DNA of 64,000 nt, taken from Proteobacteria bacterium UBA2133. Lineage in GTDB: Bacteria > Pseudomonadota > Gammaproteobacteria > Arenicellales > UBA868. Below, piece by piece: positions 62,145 to 64,000 of this stretch; positions within the stretch are counted from its first letter, which is position 1, and each line of letters starts with the position of its first letter. A program made the translations under genes and the position numbers. The stretch covers positions 77,904 to 141,903 of the forward strand of contig DCXP01000070.1 of NCBI GenBank assembly GCA_002327725.1, given 5' to 3'. Below the pieces are notes generated by a model that had not been told where the DNA came from, did no database searches, and saw nothing but the letters and a program-made list of their open reading frames with translations.

Positions 62145-62201
62145 GCGGGTTTTCAATATACAACTGACGGTGCGGATGATAATCTAAAACCGAAAACCCG
62201 C
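62145..62201. repeat. 10-bp inverted repeat pair in the divergent lyase/SDR control region
   Basis: GCGGGTTTTC (62145-62154) and GAAAACCCGC (62192-62201) are perfect reverse complements, 47 bases centre to centre. On the minus strand a TTATCA / 16 bases / TATATT promoter candidate for the DapA-family gene lies between them. A GATAAT hexamer (62178-62183) could serve the SDR on the plus strand, but its -35 is weak. The arrangement suits a regulator that controls both genes. Confidence 0.45.
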
Positions 62202-62254
62202 GGGCAGGAAAAGCGCCGGCATTCGACAACTTGGCCAACAAAGAAAAGGCGAAC

Positions 62255-62959
62255 ATGAGCGTTAACAAAGTGGCCGTAGTAACGGCAGGGGGTGGGGGAA
62301 TCGGGCGGGCGATCGCCCTGGAGCTTCGGCAAAGAGAATTTGAGCTTGCGCTGATGTCGCGAAGTGAGGCCTGTGAAGAAACCGCCGCTGAAGTCGGGGG
62401 GCTGGCAGTCAGGGGCTCCGTCACCGAGGCTGCTGACCTTTCGCGGCTGACCGAAGCGGCACTTGAGCGCTTTGGCCGGATCGATGCCGTGGTCTGCCAT
62501 ACCGCACATCCGCCCAAGGGTGATCTTCTCGCGATCGAGGATGAGGCCTGGCACCAGGGCCTTGATATGCTCATTCTGAATGTGGTCAGGCTGGCGCGCC
62601 TGATCACGCCCGTTATGGAGCGGCAAGGCAGCGGTGCCTGGGTCAATATCTCAACCTTCGCAGCCTTTGAACCGGAGCAGGCGCTGCCCGTATCGTGCAC
62701 CCTTCGGGCAGGCTTGTCGGCATTTGCCAAACTCTATGCCGACCGCTATGCGGGGGCGAACATCAGAATGAACAACGTCCTGCCGGGATTCATTGACAGC
62801 CTGCAGCACAAGGAGTCAGTGATTCCGCGTATTCCGCTGGGGAGGATAGGAACCGTAGACGAGATTGCCAAAACCACGGCGTTTTTGCTCTCCGACGATG
62901 CGGGTTACATCACGGGCCAGAATCTGATCGTGGACGGAGGTATCACGCGGCATCTTTGA
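62255..62959 (+). CDS. SDR-family protein lacking the catalytic Tyr and Lys
   Basis: A Rossmann short-chain dehydrogenase fold of 234 residues. The cofactor loop is TAGGGGIGRA (residues 10-19), the structural N109 region is MLILNVVRLARL, and the catalytic Ser is S133 in NISTF. Where Y-x3-K is expected, the sequence has S147-C-T-L-R151. The C-terminus NNVLPGFIDS and GQNLIVDGG is typical of classical SDRs. ATG at 62255, five bases after AAAGG, is chosen over TTG at 62231. It is divergent from the DapA-family gene, so the two may act in one pathway. Activity as an ordinary oxidoreductase is doubtful. Confidence 0.85.
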   Translation: MSVNKVAVVTAGGGGIGRAIALELRQREFELALMSRSEACEETAAEVGGLAVRGSVTEAADLSRLTEAALERFGRIDAVVCHTAHPPKGDLLAIEDEAWHQGLDMLILNVVRLARLITPVMERQGSGAWVNISTFAAFEPEQALPVSCTLRAGLSAFAKLYADRYAGANIRMNNVLPGFIDSLQHKESVIPRIPLGRIGTVDEIAKTTAFLLSDDAGYITGQNLIVDGGITRHL

Positions 62960-62996
62960 TGCAATTGCCGGCCAGCGAGGGCGCGATTCGGTAACT

Positions 62997-63095
62997 TAAA
63001 TCAGATCTGGCTCCCCGGGCAAGACTCGAACTTGCGACATATGGATTAACAGTCCACCGTTCTACCAACTGAACTACCGGGGAGTATCTGATTTA
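62997..63095 (-). repeat. 10-bp inverted repeat flanking tRNA-Asn
   Basis: TAAATCAGAT (62997-63006) and ATCTGATTTA (63086-63095) are perfect reverse complements lying one and two bases outside the mature tRNA. In the precursor RNA the 5' leader and 3' trailer would pair and extend the acceptor stem. Confidence 0.85.
63008..63083 (-). tRNA. tRNA-Asn (anticodon GTT)
   Basis: Read on the minus strand the 76 bases fold as a standard tRNA. The acceptor pairs TCCCCGG with CCGGGGA, the D arm contains AGTTCAGTTGGTAGA, the anticodon loop is CTGTTAA with GTT, and the T loop is TTCGAGT. CCA is encoded at the 3' end (63008-63010). Confidence 0.97.
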
Positions 63096-63653
63096 TAGGG
63101 GGGTTTTAACCTGTACTATTAGTGGAGAAAAGCGTTGCACCTTCCTTGCACTTCAGAAACAGAAAACCCGGCTAAATCGAGCGCGAATTCTAGCACCGGC
63201 TGAAGGACGGGGGAATCACCAATAGGGATAGGATTCGTATCCATTGAACTGCTCCTGATAAAAATCCGCGCGGAGCGCAAGTGCGGGGGGAGTTGTTGGG
63301 GGATCTAAACCTTAAATCTGGCCGGCCAAGTAAATCCTCGCAGCGTGCAAGGATTTCTGATTTCGGCCTTGCGGACTCCCAATCCTCCCGCTACCAGCAG
63401 ATTGCCAGTGCGCCGGATCCAGAGGTAGCCGCTGGCCTCGTTTATCGGACCGTACAGGGCAACCCTGCGGGGTATATGTTTCCAGGGTAGGCCCCAAGGT
63501 ACTGGGGTAAGGCGTATACGCCGCTACGGACACCATACAGACGCCCTGTGAGGGCTGGCGTTGATGCTTGGGTGTGAGCGTCCCGGCACCTTATCCAGAA
63601 GAGATTGTTACTGCTTCGTTACTGTAGACCAACAAGGAACCGCTTTTGTTTTA
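63084..63653. other. 570-base gap without a convincing gene
   Basis: Short frames of about 70 codons exist on both strands (63281-63490 plus, GTG start after GGAG; 63312-63536 minus), but neither resembles a known protein nor has typical coding character. The gap holds a CCCCA/TGGGG hairpin near 63492-63507 and a perfect 12-bp palindrome GGCGTATACGCC (63511-63522). Upstream sequences of tRNA-Asn (minus strand) lie at its left end. I see no integrase or transposase remnant. Confidence 0.5.
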
Positions 63654-63696
63654 TTGACCTAGATCAAATGTCTGAGAAACCCCAGAGGTCTATAGT
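63654..63696 (+). promoter_or_regulatory. FNR/Anr-type box and -10 element, class II arrangement
   Basis: TTGAC-CTAG-ATCAA (63654-63667) matches nine of ten defined positions of the FNR/Anr consensus TTGAT-N4-ATCAA. A TATAGT -10 hexamer lies at 63691-63696. With transcription starting about six bases after it, the box is centred at about -41.5, the position used by FNR at class II activated promoters. It precedes the cysteine-repeat gene by 45 bases. Confidence 0.65.
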
Positions 63697-63712
63697 GGGA
63701 TTTGCTGATGAT

Positions 63713-64000
63713 ATGAAGCGATTCCTGCTCGCCTTTGTATTGGGATCATTGTTGCTGGCCGTGCCTGGTGTCCACGGACTACCGGTAATTAAAGAAGGGT
63801 CTTGTCCGTCGGGGTGGCAAGCCAGTGGTAAGTATTGCATACCGGTGCATAACGTCAGCCCTGTTATTCGAAAAGTGGGTTCTTGTCCCTCCCGTTGGCA
63901 TCCTAAGGGAAACTACTGCGTAGGCAGGGGATTCAACAGTCTGATTATTTTCAAGGTGGGAAGTTGTCCGAGTGGTTGGCAATCCAAGGGGAGTTACTGT
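63713..64000 (+). CDS. secreted cysteine-repeat protein of unknown function (3' end outside window)
   Basis: The frame is open from ATG at 63713 to the window end (96 codons). Residues 1-22 form a clear signal peptide, probably cut after GVHG. The rest is a regular repeat with a 27-residue period: C31, C58 and C85 each begin C-P-S-x-W-x3-G-x-Y-C, so cysteine pairs are 31/42, 58/69 and 85/96. Each unit is preceded by a hydrophobic-x-K-x-G-S segment. The pairs could form one disulfide per unit in the periplasm or outside the cell. The ribosome-binding site is weak. I do not recognise the family. Its promoter region carries an FNR-type box, suggesting induction at low oxygen. Confidence 0.75.
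   Translation, partial: MKRFLLAFVLGSLLLAVPGVHGLPVIKEGSCPSGWQASGKYCIPVHNVSPVIRKVGSCPSRWHPKGNYCVGRGFNSLIIFKVGSCPSGWQSKGSYC

Noticed and set aside
62960..63300. Genomic island inserted at tRNA-Asn
   Set aside because: tRNA-Asn genes are common integration sites, but no integrase or repeated tRNA 3' fragment is visible on either side within the window.
63281..63490. 69-codon plus-strand ORF with GTG start
   Set aside because: A GGAG lies upstream, but the product resembles nothing known, and an overlapping minus-strand frame of similar length exists; not enough support for a gene.

Overview
The window is a dense, chromosomal, housekeeping stretch from a gammaproteobacterium. The evidence is gene order: pssA-leuA, a YafS-like gene with rnhA-dnaQ, rpsF-rpsR-rplI-dnaB-alr-radA, dapD-glnD-map opposite rpsB-tsf-pyrH-frr-uppS-cdsA-dxr-rseP-bamA-skp-fabZ-lpxA-lpxB-rnhB-dnaE-accA-tilS-pyrG-kdsA-eno-ftsB, sdhCDAB, and lepA-lepB-rnc-era-recO-pdxJ are all classical gammaproteobacterial strings. 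Base composition is moderately GC-rich and looks uniform. I see no prophage, insertion sequence, integrase, CRISPR array or defence island. The genus cannot be named from the sequence alone.

Layout. 1-8 kb: phospholipid synthesis (pssA, cut by the window edge), leucine synthesis (leuA, with a probable attenuator), a family-4-type uracil-DNA glycosylase, rimI, a YafS-like methyltransferase, rnhA, dnaQ and acs. 8-13.4 kb: rpsF-rpsR-rplI, dnaB, alr and radA. 13.4-17.7 kb, minus strand: dapD, glnD and map. 17.9-41.4 kb: a nearly unbroken plus-strand run covering translation factors, UMP kinase, isoprenoid and phospholipid steps, outer-membrane assembly, lipid A synthesis, replication, fatty acid and CTP synthesis, KDO synthesis, enolase and ftsB. 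41.5-47.9 kb: ygfZ (minus), an SDHAF4-like factor, sdhCDAB, sdhE, then nadB (minus). 48.1-54.1 kb: lepA to pdxJ and yggX. 54.2-56 kb: an A-type Fe-S carrier and an ATP-grasp ligase of unknown substrate. 56.2-63 kb: a branched-chain-amino-acid-type ABC importer beside a DapA-family aldolase/lyase and an atypical SDR. 63-64 kb: tRNA-Asn and the start of a secreted cysteine-repeat protein.

How the genes work together. The long plus-strand run couples protein synthesis to envelope building: uppS, cdsA, dxr, rseP, bamA, skp, fabZ, lpxA and lpxB are joined by very short gaps or stop/start overlaps. The sdh operon carries an assembly factor at each end, one of the SDHAF4 type and one of the SdhE type. 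The 56-63 kb block looks like an uptake-plus-catabolism module for an unidentified small amphiphilic substrate.

The most unusual items are: (1) a leucine-codon-rich leader peptide before leuA whose AUG lies where a near-consensus promoter should start transcription, implying a leaderless attenuator peptide; (2) a textbook FNR/Anr class II promoter arrangement in front of a secreted protein with an exact 27-residue cysteine repeat, cut by the window end; (3) a tRNA-Asn whose 5' leader and 3' trailer are perfectly complementary over 10 bases; (4) loss of lpxD from its usual place between skp and fabZ, and of rpoE-rse between nadB and lepA; (5) acidic low-complexity tails on three ribosomal proteins; (6) an SDR lacking the catalytic Tyr and Lys, with a 10-bp inverted repeat pair in its divergent control region; and (7) heavy use of TTG start codons.
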